Below, piece after piece: positions 8,756-20,502 of a stretch of 64,000 bases of DNA. The DNA is taken from positions 3,660,501-3,724,500 of the forward strand of contig CM077599.1 of the NCBI GenBank assembly GCA_039654915.1, written 5' to 3'. The first letter of the stretch is position 1; the number at the start of each line of letters is the position of its first letter. This DNA is from Aquilaria yunnanensis. Taxonomy: Eukaryota > Streptophyta > Magnoliopsida > Malvales > Thymelaeaceae. The notes under the pieces were generated by a model, which was not told the origin of the DNA, ran no database searches, and saw only the letters and a list, made by a program, of their open reading frames with translations. The position numbers and the translations under genes are program-made.

Positions 8756-9110
8756 CTAACTTTTATTTTTGTTGTAATTAATTAACTTAATTAAACTTGG
8801 CTAACTTTTATTTATTGTTGTTAATTAATTAACTTAATTAAACTTGGCTAATTTTTATTTATTGTTGTTAATTAATTAACTTAATTAAACTTGGCTAATT
8901 TTTATTTATTGTTGTTAATTAATTAACTTAATTAAACTTGGCTAACTTTTATTATTGTTGTTAATTAATTAAATTAATTAAATTGTCTAACTTTTATTTT
9001 TGTTGTAATTAATGAATTTAATTAACTTGACTAACTTTTTATTATTGTTGTTAACAATTAATTTAATTAAACTTGGCTAATTTTTATTATTGTTGTTAAT
9101 TAATTTAATC
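8756..9110 (+). repeat. AT-rich tandem repeat inside LTR, ~50 bp unit
   Basis: Five to six units combining ATTAATTAACTTAATTAAAC, TTGGCTAA and TTTTTATTTATTGTTG. The first four are nearly identical; the outer ones are diverged. No coding content. Confidence 0.75.
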
Positions 9111-10274
9111 TAACTTTTACTAACCTTTTTATTGTTATTAACTAACTAATCCAACTAATCTAACTATATTAATTGTGCTAACTTTTATTATTATTGTGTT
9201 ATTAAAGTGGATGGCCAAAAAACCCCACTTTATTAATTGAATTTTTTTATGATTAAAAGATAAAAAAAGGAATTTTACGTGAATAATTTTCTAAAGGCTA
9301 ATAAAAATTACTTTTTTTTTATTTTGAAACAAAGTTTTTTATTCCTTTTAATAAACAAACATAATGAAATAATTCAAAAATAAAATAAATAAATAAATAA
9401 ACATAAAATCATTCTTTTAATACATCTTTAAAATTAATAATTAATGAAATAAAAAAAATTAAAACTCCATGACCAAATGATCCGCTAGGATCCATGGCTC
9501 GGAAATATTTTTAAATAAAATATATAAATAAATTTTTTCTTTATAAAAAATAAAAAAAAACTTTAGACTAATATATTAATTATCTATTAATATATAATTT
9601 TTTTTAGTTTTCTTTATTAATAAAAAGAATAAAAAGCATAAAAATTTTGGGTTAATATTTTATTCAGTAATATTTTACTTATTAAATTATATAACTTTTT
9701 GTTTCTTTTATAAAAATCTTAATCAAATAATTTCAAAATAATACAAAATAAAACAAAAATAATTGAATTTTCTCTTAAATATTTTTGACTTATTGATTAG
9801 ATATATTTTCAGAAATATAAATTTAAATTAAAAAAAAAATCTTTCATCAAACAAAGAAGAATATAAAAATAAAAATATCAAGACTTTTGTTTTAAAATAC
9901 ATATAAGTTTTCGGTTAAATAATCTTTTATTCCAAAATAAATTAAATAAATATCAAAACTTTTCTTCTTTTGTTTAAAATTTTTGATTCTCTTAATAAAA
10001 AAAATAATAAAAAAATAATAAAAAATAATAAAAAAAAATAAAAAATTTTTTAGTATATGGTATATTGGCTGGAAACTGTCTCGTGCCCGCTTTTGAGCTG
10101 CTTCACCTGGTGAAGAGGGTCTGGCTGAGTAACAACGCCCCGTACCATGATTAAAATTTTTATTTTTAAACTCTTTAATTCTTTTAAATTAACTTCTTAT
10201 TAAATAAAAATTAATTATTATTTTTTTTAATTCTTTTATAAATTGAGTAATCCTTTAAAATAATAAATATCTTT

Positions 10275-10640
10275 CATTAAACAAGAAAACAAAAAAAGTA
10301 AACAAGAAAAAAAAGAAAGATAAGAAAAATAAAAGAAAGATAAGAAAGAAAAATAAAAGAAAGATAAGAAAGAAAAGAAAGATAAAAAAAATAAAAGAAA
10401 AGATAAGAAAAAGAAAAGAAAGAAAGAAAAGACAAGAAAAATAAAAGAAAGATAAGAAAGAAAAATAAAAGAAAGATAAGAAAAAGAAAAGAAAGATAAA
10501 AGAAAGAAAAAGAAAAAGAAAAGAAAGAAAGAAAAGAATAAAAAAAGAAAGAAAAGAAAAGAAATTAAAAGAAATTTAAAAAAAGAAGTAAAAATAAGTA
10601 AAAAAGAAGAAAAAGAAAGAAAGTAAAAAAAGAAGTAAAA
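10275..10640 (+). repeat. Purine-rich low-complexity tract inside LTR
   Basis: About 365 bases of almost pure A and G on the + strand, made of AAAGAAAGATAAG-like words. Such a tract could form triplex DNA or serve as a spurious polypurine primer. It carries no coding sequence. Confidence 0.8.
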
Positions 10641-11299
10641 ATATAAAGATAAATTTTTTTAGTTAGTATTAAAAATCATTCATAAACAAAAAGAATTACC
10701 ATTTAAAAATTAATTTCATAATAATAAGAATTAAATAATTACGATAAATCAATTTCCATATCCGGATGATCCGGCAGGATCTACGGTTTGGAAAATATCA
10801 AACTTTTTAAAATAAATAAATTAAATAAATACAAAGATAAAAATCCATGTTTACAATATGGATTAAATTATTTAAAATTTCACCAAATTCCGTGTCCAAA
10901 TGACTCGGCAGAGTCCATGGTTCGGAATCAAAAATCTTCCGTGTCCAAATGACTCAGCAGAGTCCATGGTTCGGAAGTATAAAATTTCATACAAATTAAT
11001 TAATTTAAAAATCCACATTTCGACTAATCCAGTTAAAATTTCTAATTTTGAAAATTAACTGAGAATTATTTAAAAGCAAAGCAAAACAAAATTAAAATCA
11101 ACTAAGGTGCCAATTTTTGGGCGTTTTAACAAAGTTGTTTTAACGTAACCGTACTCCCGATCCCCGAACTCTCGCAGACCAATTTTAAGGTGACCAATCG
11201 ACCTAAGAAAACTGATTGGTGGCGACTCCCGAAAACCCGACGTTGCCACACACCCTTTTTTTGCATATTGGTCACGAACATCTAAAGCTGCATGACAGT

Positions 11300-11850
11300 T
11301 TTTAAAATTTTAATTTAAATTGTTTGGAAGATAGTAAATTCAATCAAACTATGCCTAATTTTTTTATAGTTAATGGATCACTCAAATTATTAGTTTTTAC
11401 TATCTGCAAATCTAGTTTATGTGCTAACTTTGTCTTCTTGTGAGGTTAGGGACCAATGTACAACATTTTATAAGGGTTTAGGACCAATAGCAATGAAGCA
11501 AGAATTTAGGCTAATTTGCAACAATAATTATAAGTTTGGGATCAATGATGCAATTTAGTCATACTTCATTCATCAAGCCCCATAATTTTTTAAGGATATA
11601 TTAGACTATTAGTCCCAAACCTATAATTATCATTCTAAATCAGTCACTAAATTTTGTTTCATTGCATATTGGTCTTAAATCTTATAAAGTGCATTACAAT
11701 CCCCATAATAACACTGAGTTAGTCTCAATTCACAAAGACAAAATTTTTATTAAAATTTTCCACTAATTGTAAAAAGATTACCACATAGTTTGATTGACTG
11801 TACTAGAACATATTTATTGAACAATTTAAATTATAATTTAAGGTATGTTA
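11300..11850. mobile_element. Foldback/MITE-like element with long inverted arms
   Basis: The left arm (AATTGTTTGGAAGATAG, CAATCAAACTATG, then GAGGTTAGGGACCAAT, TAATTATAAGTTTGGGATC) returns in inverted order on the right (CCCAAACCTATAATTA near 11615, ATTGGTCTTAAATCTTAT near 11670, CATAGTTTGATTGA near 11785, GAACAATTTAAATT near 11820). The centre lies near 11570. The arms are about 250 bases each and imperfect. A third, partial copy of the arm is seen at about 11890-11960. No transposase is present. It ends roughly 1.3 kb before the PP2C start codon. Confidence 0.6.
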
Positions 11851-11964
11851 CAGTTATGTTAGAGTTAGAATTTTGTAGAGTTACAAATTAACACGAATGG
11901 AATTTAAAGGTTTAAGACCAATATGCAACAAAAGAGAGATTGCGACAAATTTGTAATAGTAATT

Positions 11965-13153
11965 ATAGGTTCAGGGCTACAGCTTTTATTGTGAAATTTC
12001 AATAAAACTCCCACATCTTTCGACTTTTATTGTCCTCCCTGCCTTTTCATGAGCCTACGTGTAGATTCTTCTGCTTTGATTAGTTCGTTTGTTGAGTGAA
12101 CATATCTTCCTGTACCTTTGATCGGTGGACACGTGTTACCTTCACTTCTTTCCCACCATAATGCAAGGCCTCTTTTCTTGGTTTCTTCCTTCACATGTAG
12201 TGTTCCGAAGAATTAAGCAAGTTACGGGTTCTCCCCTTTCTTGTTCGTCTCTTGTTTTTTCTGTTTTGGGGTTTTATCTTATTTAATGTTTTCTGGTATT
12301 TCGATGTTCTTGAGCGTGTTATCATGAAACAAGTTGTTTAATTGTTTTGTTATCTATCTGGGTTTTGCAGAAAGGAATGTTCTTGAGGCAAATTTGACAG
12401 CTCCTGGAGACAAATAAAAAGATTTATCGTTTCTGAGGTGCTGGGGCAGATATGCTGAAAGAAATTTTTAGGTGACCCAGTTTTGCTTTTCATCTGAGTG
12501 GTTGAAATTTCGGCCTAATCTGGTTGGATCTTGGAAAGTATTTTATAAAAGGAAGGTTCTTTACATTGAGGTTGAAATCGGTTGCCTTAGATCCATGGCA
12601 CCCATTTAATAGAGTTTCGTTTCTAGGTGTCTCTGCATCGTCTTGGTTTAAATTGCTTGCTTTCTCGTGATCTCATTTGCCTTTCCTCTTTCGGGTCGTT
12701 AGGGATTAGGCTGGTTGAATTTGTTCATGTGTTTCTTGCTTCTCGTAGATCGAAAGTATGGTTAGAAGGAAGAAAGAGAAGATTCGTCTTTATCCATTTT
12801 CACGCTTCTAGTTTATGGGTTTACGGAAACGACAGCCATAGATTTTTGTTGTGCTACAGTTTGTTCTTCAAGTTCTCTTATTGTCTCAAGAATACCAGCT
12901 TATTCTTCTTCTCCACCTACTTTTATACCCTTCCATCTTTTACTTTTATACCCTTTCATCTTTTCTTGTTTCTTAGTTCGTGCAATTTTTCGTGTAGGGA
13001 AATAGGTGATTTGGTTTCTCGGATTGTGGAAAATTTACTCCTTTGTCGCTTAACCTTATGAGGAGGAGGAAAAAAACACTAGGAGGATAGGGGATTGTAT
13101 GACTTTGAATGGTTTAGATATTTGAAGTGATTGCTGCAAGGACAATTAGAACC
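11965..13153 (+). promoter_or_regulatory. Promoter and leader region of the PP2C gene
   Basis: No conserved protein is seen here. A CT-rich stretch, poly-pyrimidine runs with TTTTGCAG at 12363-12370 and further GCAG/AGG sites suggest at least one 5' UTR intron. A 144-codon ORF at 12627-13061 has no recognisable domain and low-complexity Phe/Ser composition, so I do not call it a gene; if the leader is unspliced there it would act as an upstream ORF. Confidence 0.4.
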
Positions 13154-15254
13154 ATGGAGGAGATGTCTACAGCAGTGGCCGGTCCACTAAGACTGAGTGA
13201 TGTTATGTGTACTGACGCTATAGTGTCAAAACACATCAATATTGCTGGACTTGAGCTAATTCCTGATCATGTGAATCAGTTATCAAGCCCAAAAATCACA
13301 TTAGATGAACCCTACAAGTCCATTTCCTGTGGACTTAAAGGTTCTGGTTATGCTATCCCGCCCAACCAAAGCATAGCAGATGAGGAGTATGTAGGAGAAA
13401 ATGGGATCATTTCACCTGGTATGATTGAAATTGAGCAAGTTTGGATTTCTGGAGAATCTACTGATCAGAGGATAGAAGCAAATGGATGTGAATCACCTCC
13501 TGGGGATCTAGATAATTCTTGTTCTCAATCTGTAGCAAGTGATATCAGTAGCCTTTGTGATGAGGAACTTCTAACTTTTGAAGCTAATGCTGAGACAAAG
13601 TCATCAACTGATCTGATTAGTGAAAGGAGTTTAGATAATCTTCAAGATATCAGCAAGGTGGATGTGGGTCTTCTGTTGCAGAATGGCAGTGGAGCTGATG
13701 TGGCTGGCTTGAAATTAACCAAATCCATTACTGAGTCAACTCAGGTGAAGAAGTTAAGAGAGAACGGAAGCCCGTGTCCTGTTGCTCTAAATAATACACC
13801 CCTTTGGGGGTTAACATCTATCTGTGGGAGGAGACCAGAGATGGAAGATGCTGCCATGGCCATTCCTCGATTTCTGGATGTTCCCTCGCAGATGCTCATG
13901 GATGATTACACTGCAAATGGGATGCATCATAAAATTGCTCATTTTTTTGGTGTCTACGATGGACATGGAGGTTCTCAAGTAAGCTCTGTGCTTTGTCCTT
14001 CATTTGTGCCCATTTACTAGTCTCTAATTGTCTATCAGGACTTGGGAGCTCAGTTAGTCTTTTGCTTTTAAACTTATTGGTACATGTCTATTTGATTTGC
14101 CCTGTCGTTTCACTAAGGGCAGACCCTAGCATAGCTAGCCCATAACCTGGATAAAGGAGGGCTGTAATAGGTTGATAGTCTTAACACAAAATTGTCGTCG
14201 ACTGGTAAGTCTATATCACTGACAGTAGTTCATTATGTAGGTTGCAAACTACTGCCGCGAGCGTATGCATATTGCTTTGGCTGAAGAGATAGAAGTCACA
14301 AAAGCAGGTTGTCAGAGTGGAAGTTCTGAGCATAACTGGCAAGAAAAGTGGAAGACAGCTTTCATCAATTGTTTTGTTAAAGTTGATGCTGAGGTTGGAG
14401 GAGCTAGGAGAGGCATCAGCACAAACAACAGTGAAGCTGAACCTGTTGCCCCTGAAACCGTCGGTTCTACTGCAGTGGTTGCCATTATCTGTCCCACTCA
14501 TATAATTGTTGCCAATTGTGGGGATTCACGGGCAGTTCTCTATCGGGGAAAAGAGCCTTTACCCCTGTCCATAGATCACAAAGTAAGGCATGTCTTTCCT
14601 TTTCCAAATTTTGCATTCTGTTGCACCAACGTCTTAGATTCATGGAACTTTTGTACTATGTGGACAATGATCTTTTTGTTACATTTCTTTTGAACAGCCG
14701 GATAGAGAAGATGAACAAGAAAGGATTGAAGCTGCTGGGGGCAGGGTTATCCAGTGGAAAGGTTCTCGTGTTTTTGGTGTTCTTGCAATGTCAAGATCCA
14801 TAGGTAACAATCCTCATCCTCCTCTAGCCCAGTCATGACCTTAGCCTGTTGGAAAACTGATATATTGATAAATCTAAATCAGTTGCTAATGGTAGCTAAT
14901 ATTCCTTTATGATCGTCAGGTGACAGGTACTTGAAACCATCAATTATTCCAGATCCTGAAATGATGCTAATTCCTCGTGCCAAAGAAGATGAGTGCCTCA
15001 TCTTGGCAAGTGATGGCTTGTGGGATGTCATGACAAATGAGGAGGCGTGTGACGTTGCACGGAAAAGAATCCTTCGCTGGCACAAAAAGCATGGGGATAC
15101 AATACCGACAAACAGGGGTGAGGGTATTGATCCTGCTGCCCAGGCAGCCGCGGACTACCTCTCCAATCTCGCTCTCAACAAGGGAAGCCAAGACAATATA
15201 ACAGTCATTGTGGTGGACCTTAAAGCTCAGAGGAAATTCAAGAGGAAAACCTAG
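13154..15254 (+). CDS. Clade A protein phosphatase 2C, HAB1/HAB2 type
   Basis: Four exons: 13154-13978, 14241-14582, 14698-14803, 14920-15254; 535 residues (HAB1 has 511). Clade A PP2Cs dephosphorylate and silence SnRK2 kinases until abscisic acid bound to PYR/PYL receptors blocks them. A long acidic N-terminal part (about 1-215) is followed by the catalytic domain from [18 protein letters not shown]. Metal-binding motifs are present: VYDGHGG at the end of exon 1, ASDGLWDV and GSQDN in exon 4. Trp409 in [11 protein letters not shown] matches the tryptophan that locks into the ABA-bound receptor. The protein ends [10 protein letters not shown], a basic tail like HAB1's possible nuclear signal. 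The start is the ATG opening MEEM, as in HAB1; an in-frame ATG nine codons upstream exists. It is convergent with the MKK2-type gene. Confidence 0.93.
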
Positions 15255-16395
15255 GCATTGCGCTCTGTGGACCAACGGTTGAAGAGAGCAGTTGTACTAG
15301 TTTTTCAGTTGATCAAGAATCTTGAGTCAAGACTTGGAAAGCTCGTTAGGAGTTGCATGATTCAGCCCATCAGTTTTTCACCAGGGCTGGTTATAGCTCT
15401 ATATAGCGTATTAATTAATATACACATTACTTCATCCTTTTCAAGTTGTTAGCCATCTTTATTGGCTCTGGCTATGTAAATTAGGAAAACATCTACTGCA
15501 AGATTTCTAATGTGTCTGATTGCTGGAAATATTATTTTTCCAGAAAATGGCTCGCTCAAATAGTTTCCAATTTCTCTCTCCTTTATCCACCAAGCAAATG
15601 TGCACTTGAGGAAAGTGGTGTCAGCTGAAGCTGTGAAAACTGCAGAGGGCTGCAAACTGGATGTTTCGAAGCCACTTTTGAAATGAATGCTACATTTGCA
15701 AATCGCAATACTTTTAACCAAAGTTGCCCTTACTTGTAACGTCGTTGTCTGTACGTGCATTTCAACTACGTTTCTTACGATGATATGTGATCGATATATG
15801 CTGATTAATTATTGAAACCCATGTCCGTATTGCAAATCATAGTGACAATGTTCAACGTCCAGTGAATGTTGTTGCTGAAACTTTCTTGGGAGGGAGGATT
15901 GAGGAATTATATGGAAGTTGAAAAACTTCATTACCATACAATACATTTTTCACTTGAACCTGCGGTCTACTGAATTTCTATCAGCAGTTAAAATTACAGT
16001 TGCAATCAACTAATGTAGAGGAACCTCCATTTGCTGGCCCCTTTCGTTTCCTGTAACTTACATTCCTTGGTCTGAGCTTGCTCCATTTAATGCGTAGTGT
16101 CAGATCTGTCCGGGACCCAACCAAGCTTGCAATGTTTCATACACAGCCTGGGAAATATCTCCCACTTCGGTTTCGAGATCTCTTGGAGGATAGATAGGTA
16201 GGAAAACAGGACTACTTGGTTGAGGAAGACAAAATGCACCAATATTCGGCATAAATCACGTGGAGCCCAATCACATGTTTTCACAACTTCCCATGTTGAC
16301 CAGCTCTAGGTTCATATTTTCTAGACTTATTTGCCCTTGTAATTAAGGTGAACAATAACCCCATCTGCCCCAATAAAACTCTTTCATCCACAAAC
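15255..16395. other. 3' flank of PP2C gene
   Basis: Contains the likely 3' UTR (AT-rich after 15400, possible polyadenylation words near 15415). ORFs in this stretch have no family resemblance and no splice-compatible neighbours. No RNA gene or repeat recognised. Confidence 0.4.
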
Positions 16396-16440
16396 AATGA
16401 AGAACTCCAATAGAGCAGCTAAATTGTACATGAAAAATCA

Positions 16441-16860
16441 ATGGATTCGAGGAAGGATCAGAAGTCCCCCGTTTTCCTCCTCTACCACCTCCTCCATTCC
16501 ACCCGTTCGCCGTCTCTTCTCCAAATTCATCCCCCAAAATCCTCGTTGTCTACCTATACATCATCCTCATGTTGGGTGTCAACAAAATCCTCTTCTCCTG
16601 GGGCAACTCCTTCCTCCCAGTCTCGGCCTCCTCCCTCCTCTCTTCAACCTCCTAATTTCCGTCCTAATCATCAAGCAGCGCATCACCTTCACCAACCTCA
16701 ACGATCAGAGTATAGAATTGATAAGGATTAGTAAAGAAGCAGCGGCAGAAGAAGAGGAGGAAGAGGCAGAAGGGGCTTTAATTTTGACCAATGGCATGAC
16801 CGTTAATATGCCAAACGTTTGGTGCATTGAGTATTTTAAATGCAAGTGGGTTCTGAATAA
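16441..16860 (+). pseudogene. Purine permease (PUP)-like relic
   Basis: The third frame across 16555-16660 reads a membrane-like string with LMLGVNKILFSWGNSFLP followed by VSASSLLSS, and the neighbouring frame then continues with LLISVLIIKQRITFTNLN. Together these resemble the transmembrane segments 2-3 of plant purine permeases, which carry adenine, cytokinins and related bases across the plasma membrane. At least one frameshift near 16650, in-frame stops and the lack of most of the roughly ten membrane segments show it is broken. The upstream part (16441-16550), rich in Pro and Ser codons in every frame, may be the remnant of the N-terminal region. Recognition is by eye from a short stretch, so the family call is tentative. 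Confidence 0.45.
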
Positions 16861-16869
16861 CATGTTAAT

Positions 16870-17499
16870 AGGCCCGTCTTAAACTAAAATGAACTGGGCC
16901 GTACGTGTTTAAAACGTATATACAGGGATAAGTATGTGCAAACAGGCGATAAGATTTACATTACCTAGCTCAGTAAAACGCCCTCAATTTTCACACACAC
17001 TTTTTGGCAATTATAGGTAGAGACTGCCGGAGAAGAAAGAACAGCACACAAAGCTCAGCTGCTAGCTGTTCTTCAAATTCAATACCGTCTACTGGAGGTG
17101 CCTTACAAGCTCTGGAAAAAGAAATGACTAAAATGAGTGGCTGTTTGATAACCCATTAACTACTAACTTCTGATGATAAGAATTCAAAGATTAAAAGCAA
17201 GGTCCCTTTTTGTCTTAGTAGCAAAATAAAGCTCATGTGCATTGAACAGACTATACAAGACATTATCTGGAAGTAACATGCGTAATAGATACATACTCTT
17301 AGAAAAAATAACATGTATTACTTCAACATTTAATACAGCTTATGTATTCAGGCATCTAAAGTTTCTGTATCTCATTCACACTTTGGGCTATATGTATGAT
17401 CACCATAAATTAAAAGTCTGGGAACAGTATATGAATTAGGTTCAGGCTACCACAAAGCAGATGCCATTCTGTTCATCACAATGAACAATTACTATCATG
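16870..17499. other. Spacer, likely 3' UTR of MKK2-type gene
   Basis: No gene recognised. If the last MKK2 coding exon is extended by another intron (see that entry), its final exon would lie here on the - strand. Confidence 0.35.
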
Positions 17500-20400
17500 C
17501 TACGGGCAAATAAAAAAATTTAATTTTCGATTCTCACATCCAAAAGTAAGCTTAACAGCTAAAGTTCCAACATACCAAGATAAGTTCTCAAGGGTTGCCA
17601 AGGGAGACCCTATGTTTGTGAAATATGATGCAAGCTCCTTGTCCATGTCACCGTACATGCTCAAGAACGGAAATGTCTGCACCTCATAGTGGGACGAAAT
17701 AATCAAATTCAATGCACAAAGCACAATTCAGAACTTCCAATTCACTTTATCCTTTAGAGTTCAATCGTGTGAAATCAAAAGGACAAAAGGAACAGATACA
17801 TGCACATACCATGAGTTCATAGGCTGATTTCCTAGTTTTGGGGTCTTTTTGTACACTGAAATACAGAGAACAAATTTTTTCAGTAACCTATGAAATCAAA
17901 AGATTCTGCGACCTCCGGACAGAAGGAATAAACTCAATACATCTTATTACAGAAAAGGGGCAGTGTCAAAGGTACAAGTGATTCTCTAGACCATATAGGT
18001 GGGAATATTAGCATGCAGTATAGTCTGTAATCTATTTTCCCCCTCTATGTATGCCTAGGTGTAGCTTTGTATTACTTGTTTTTAGAAAGAATAAAATGTG
18101 AGAACTGCACCAAAAAGTATACATATCAATGGTTAGAAACCAACCCTCTGCAGAAAATTCTAATATTCGAGTAAAAGGAAGAAAAGAAGAGCTTAAATCA
18201 TGGAAGTGGTCTTTTTCCGCAAGTATACTGTTTGGAAGAACTACAAAATAAAAATAAAAAAACTTATAGGGGGAAAACAGCATCACTCATGCACTTATTG
18301 TGGTAAAGTCTTAACTGCCACGAAAATTTTGTCTTTACCATGCAGAAATAAAAGAGCAAAATTCTGGACTAAATTGATCAGAAGGTGCACGAGGAGGCGG
18401 CTGCTCTACAATTGCTTCCATAAGCTCATAAAAGCTTGTCCATCCTTCTTCCTGATTCGACGGGGTATATGGGAATTTGCCAGTAGCACACTCAAGTAAT
18501 ACAAGGCCTAGGCTCCAAATATCACTCCTGTTGCCATAGTTGGATCCACTAATCCTCTCGGGCTGGAAAGAGGTTTAAGCAGACGTTAGATCTGGTTAAA
18601 GTTGAACATAAAGAGGCAATTGGCAGCAGCACAAAAGGATGATTAAATAACTTACAGACATATAAACATACGTGCCCACGAATGTGTTTGCAAGTCCAGA
18701 TGTGCTGGTCATTATAGCACTCACACCAAAGTCAGTGATCTTGACTTCCCCTCTATGATTTATTAGCAAATTAGAAGGCTTTAGATCCCGGTGAATAATG
18801 TGCTTTTCATGATGTAGATACTGCAAACCCTTAAGCACCTGCATGGTAGAAAAGAATGTAAGAGAAAAATATAAATCTCAACTGCATTAACGTTTATTTA
18901 GTAGGATTACAATTGATCTGTGGTTCATGTCATCAAATCCACCTGCTTACAGATTGCAGCAAGATATGGTTCAGGAATTGACTTGACATTCTTGAGAAAA
19001 TCAGCAAGAGATCCACCATCCATGTACTCCAAAATGATTGAGATGGCACCGTTATTATAAAATGAATGGTAACAAACAACAACATATGGACACTGTGCTG
19101 ATTGATTTATTGCGAGTTCCTGTGCAATAGCCTTGCGTCCTGACTCCTCAATATTCATTGGAATAACCTGAAAGAGGAAAGAGAAACTAACCATAAGATA
19201 AATGGGAAAGAGACAGCAACAGAAACAGATAACACAAACATTCATATTGGATCCATTGTTTCTAAATGGAAATCATGTCAAACTCACAGCGTAGAAAATT
19301 AGTGTGTGTAAAGAGAGAGATGAGGAAAAGCATTTCAGAGAAAGTAAAATTCGGTTCTAAAACAAATACATAGCTGATTGGGCTTCCAACTGGCACTTGA
19401 AGAAACCGTAGAAAAGATGTATGACATGCCACAGTTTAGAAACAATAACAGTGGACAACTCCAGTACCAGCACCAGGACATACAAAGTAATAAATGCTTA
19501 AAAGATACCTCATATGTAACTACTATCTTTTTGGTGCATAAACTTTATTTGTGAACATCTTAGAAGCGGTCAACATGAGAAGAATACCAAGAAACTAAGT
19601 GGTGAACAGCATGGAGGGCAAGGTAAGAGCCTTAGCTACTAGATAGGATGAAAGTGGATAACCAAGGACTAAAAGAGCTGGAGCATGAACTTGCATAATA
19701 CCTTCAAAGCAAAAAACTGACCGGTCCATTTATGTTGCACCAATTGCACAAGTCCACCATTCCCCTTCCCTACAACCTTTACAAAATCCAAGTCTTCTAA
19801 GTTCAACTGGTTGTCAGATGGCTTGATTGGTGGCGGCTGAAAGCAGACAGGAACAAAAACTATGACTACAAGCTATCACAGCTCAGGAATTCAATCACAG
19901 GCAGGCATATCAAATACATCCTTCCATTGTTCTCTTGCTCTATTTTTAGCAAGTGTCAACATTACTTCCGTGTTTCTTCCATTTATAGAAGCATCAAACC
20001 CAGCATTGGCACTAATAATTTTCAGTAAGTAGATGGACAAAGCTAGCATTTTATACACAATCAACCAGTGACACACTTCGCATTCAATAAAGGAAGTAAC
20101 CGAACAGCTAAAACTTGATTAGACACCTAAAAGAAGAAACAAAAACAAAAACGAAACTCATCCATCTATCTAACAAGTGACCCATGGGGACATAAGAACC
20201 GAAACCAAACACAAGTGATGAAAGATGGTCTCTTCGAGGAAATCTCACAGCTTCAGTCTCTCCTTGAGAAACAATTCGAACTCCGTCCTTGTTTACAAGT
20301 AGATCGCCAGCCCTGAAGGTACCGCTCTGGGTCCTGCAGGGAATTCATCACCAAAATCAGAACCAAAAAAAAAAAAGGGGCGGACTTCCGGAAAATAGTC

Positions 20401-20502
20401 TAAAAGGAAAGCCGCATACAGGAACTTTGCCAGGGAGTCTTCATCGGGAGGAGGAAGACTGAGCGTGAGATTGAGATTGGGTTTTAAGGTTCCTTTCCCC
20501 AT
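17500..20502 (-). CDS. MKK2: MAP kinase kinase, MKK1/MKK2 group
   Basis: Eight exons on the - strand: 20420-20502, 20249-20333, 19702-19836, 18943-19167, 18656-18838, 18339-18562, 17810-17855, 17500-17676; 385 residues. It should phosphorylate Thr and Tyr in the activation loop of MAP kinases; Arabidopsis MKK1/MKK2 act with MPK4 in cold, salt and defence signalling. Visible features: N-terminal basic/LxL docking motif, glycine loop GKGNGG (79-84), catalytic Lys101, HRDLKPSN with Asp194, DFG at 212-214, and the plant activation motif T-x5-T (Thr222, Thr228). A C-terminal NTF2-like extension of longer MAPKKs (MKK3) is absent. The last 28 residues after LENLS differ from the family; a GTATGT donor inside that codon run suggests a further intron and a different end. 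Group assignment is firm, exact orthology less so. Confidence 0.92.

Larger units (their letters stand above)
7482..11264 (+). mobile_element. 3' LTR of a Tat/Ogre-like Ty3/gypsy element (left part outside window)
   Basis: The left end TGTTGACACCCAATTTCG is the typical LTR start of Tat/Athila-type plant gypsy elements, and a polypurine tract precedes it. The right end is placed near TTGCA at 11264, after a GGTGGCGACTCCC stretch (about 11219) usual just inside this kind of LTR; it could be about 12 bases earlier. At 3.8 kb it is a very long LTR, as in Ogre relatives. Inside are a TATA box at 8001-8010, a GC-rich block 8180-8490, an AT-rich tandem repeat, a purine-rich block and a dispersed 36 bp motif. 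No second LTR is in the window, so insertion age and target duplication cannot be read. Everything left of it, back to base 1, may be internal to the element. Confidence 0.7.

Noticed and set aside
12627..13061. 144-codon ORF upstream of the PP2C gene
   Set aside because: Phe/Ser-rich low-complexity product with no family likeness, lying in the PP2C leader. Treated as leader sequence, at most an upstream ORF.
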